From: Prorocentrum cordatum
Taxonomy: Eukaryota > Sar > Dinophyceae > Prorocentrales > Prorocentraceae
Direction: 5' to 3'
DNA: 64,000 nt
Assembly: GCA_963575745.1 (NCBI GenBank)
Contig: CAUYUJ010001325.1
Location: forward strand, 557,989-621,988
Shown: piece by piece, positions 63,494 through 64,000 of the stretch
Layout of the letters: every line of letters starts with the position of its first letter
How positions within the stretch are numbered: the stretch's first letter is position 1
Made by a program: the position numbers and the translations under genes
The notes under the pieces: generated by a model
Databases searched by the model: none
Told to the model about the DNA's origin: nothing
The model's input: the letters and a program-made list of their open reading frames with translations, nothing else

Positions 63494-64000
63494 CCCGAGT
63501 TACCCCTGATGATTCGGGGCTCTGGACGCCCGAGTTATCCGGGGTAACTCGGGTCCGGGGTAACTCGGGTTCGGATCCCCGAAAAAGGAACCCGAGTTAG
63601 CCCTGACCCGAGTTACCCCTGATGATTCGGGGCTCTGGACGCCCGAGTTATCCGGGGTAACTCGGGTCCGGGGTAACTCGGGTTCGGATCCCCGAAAAAG
63701 AACCCGAGTTAGCCCTGAACCCGAGTTACCCCTGTGATTCGGGGCTCTGGGCGCCCAAGTTATCCGGGGTAACTCGGTCCGGGGACTCGGGTTCGAATTC
63801 CCGAAAAAGGAACCCGAGTTAGCCCTGACCCGAATTACCCCTGATGATTCGGGGCTCTGACGCCCGAGTTATCCGGGGTAAATCGGGTCCGGGTAACTCG
63901 GGTTCGGATCCCCGAAAAGGAACCCGAGTTAGCCCTGACCCGAGTTACCCCTGATGATTCGGGGCTCTGGGCGCCCGAGTTATCCGGGGTAACTCGGGTC
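63494..64000. repeat. ~110-bp dyad-rich tandem repeat at the window end
   Basis: CCCGAGTTACCCCTGATGAT (or a close variant) starts units at 63494, 63607, 63720, 63829 and 63939, so periods are 113, 113, 109 and 110. Each unit holds CCCGAGTTATCCGGGGTAAC, TCGGGT and GGAACCCGAGTTAGCCCTGA: multiple inverted CCCGAGTTA/TAACTCGGG words. It continues past the window. Confidence 0.95.

Overview
The window reads as nuclear DNA of a dinoflagellate. This rests on content: GC-rich, very low gene density; several copies of the non-LTR retrotransposon (LINE) types typical of dinoflagellate genomes, some with the GCSQSV form of reverse-transcriptase motif B; and microsatellite or minisatellite DNA over a large share of the 64 kb. 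No bacterial, plastid or mitochondrial signature was seen. A GC-rich species such as a Prorocentrum relative is a guess only.

Layout. 0-4 kb: triplet microsatellites and unannotatable DNA. 4.2-8.6 kb: decayed minus-strand LINE-D (ORF1-like, endonuclease and RT pieces). 8.7-12.2 kb: palindromic repeats, (ACG)n tracts, MITE-like foldbacks and two tandem hairpins. 13.1-17.6 kb: tandem arrays and direct duplications inside a foldback element bounded by a shared terminal inverted repeat. 17.6-21.4 kb: LINE-F remnant, more foldbacks, a SINE-like repeat and a 0.5 kb (TCC)n tract. 21.5-27.5 kb: LINE-A, nearly complete (zinc ribbon and coiled-coil ORF1, endonuclease, RT, RNase H, C-terminal zinc fingers) but broken by frameshifts. 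28.7-30.4 kb: 3' part of LINE-B. 30.8-33.1 kb: a 78-bp satellite of about 28 copies, repeated as a short inverted relative at 50.6-51.1 kb.

Host genes lie in the middle, all on the minus strand: a kinase/aminoglycoside-phosphotransferase-like (possibly TCAD9-like) protein in at least two exons (33.9-36.3 kb); a conserved small domain of unknown function (39.1-39.5 kb); and a nine-repeat MORN protein (41.9-44.0 kb). The two better-defined genes each have, just upstream of a coding block with an inferred 3' splice site, the same composite repeat in the same orientation. This suggests intron-forming (introner-like) elements.

44.5-64 kb: foldbacks, about 1 kb of polypyrimidine, (ACG)n, G-rich DNA, CA/GT tracts, CAT tracts, RNase H-bearing LINE 3' fragments (LINE-C, LINE-E), three loci of an 84-bp satellite each leading into an RNase H start, and a 110-bp dyad-rich tandem repeat running off the end.

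No operon-like cooperation is visible. The genes look unrelated, and the region is dominated by retroelement copying and simple-repeat expansion. All homology statements come from motif recognition by eye; no database search was run.
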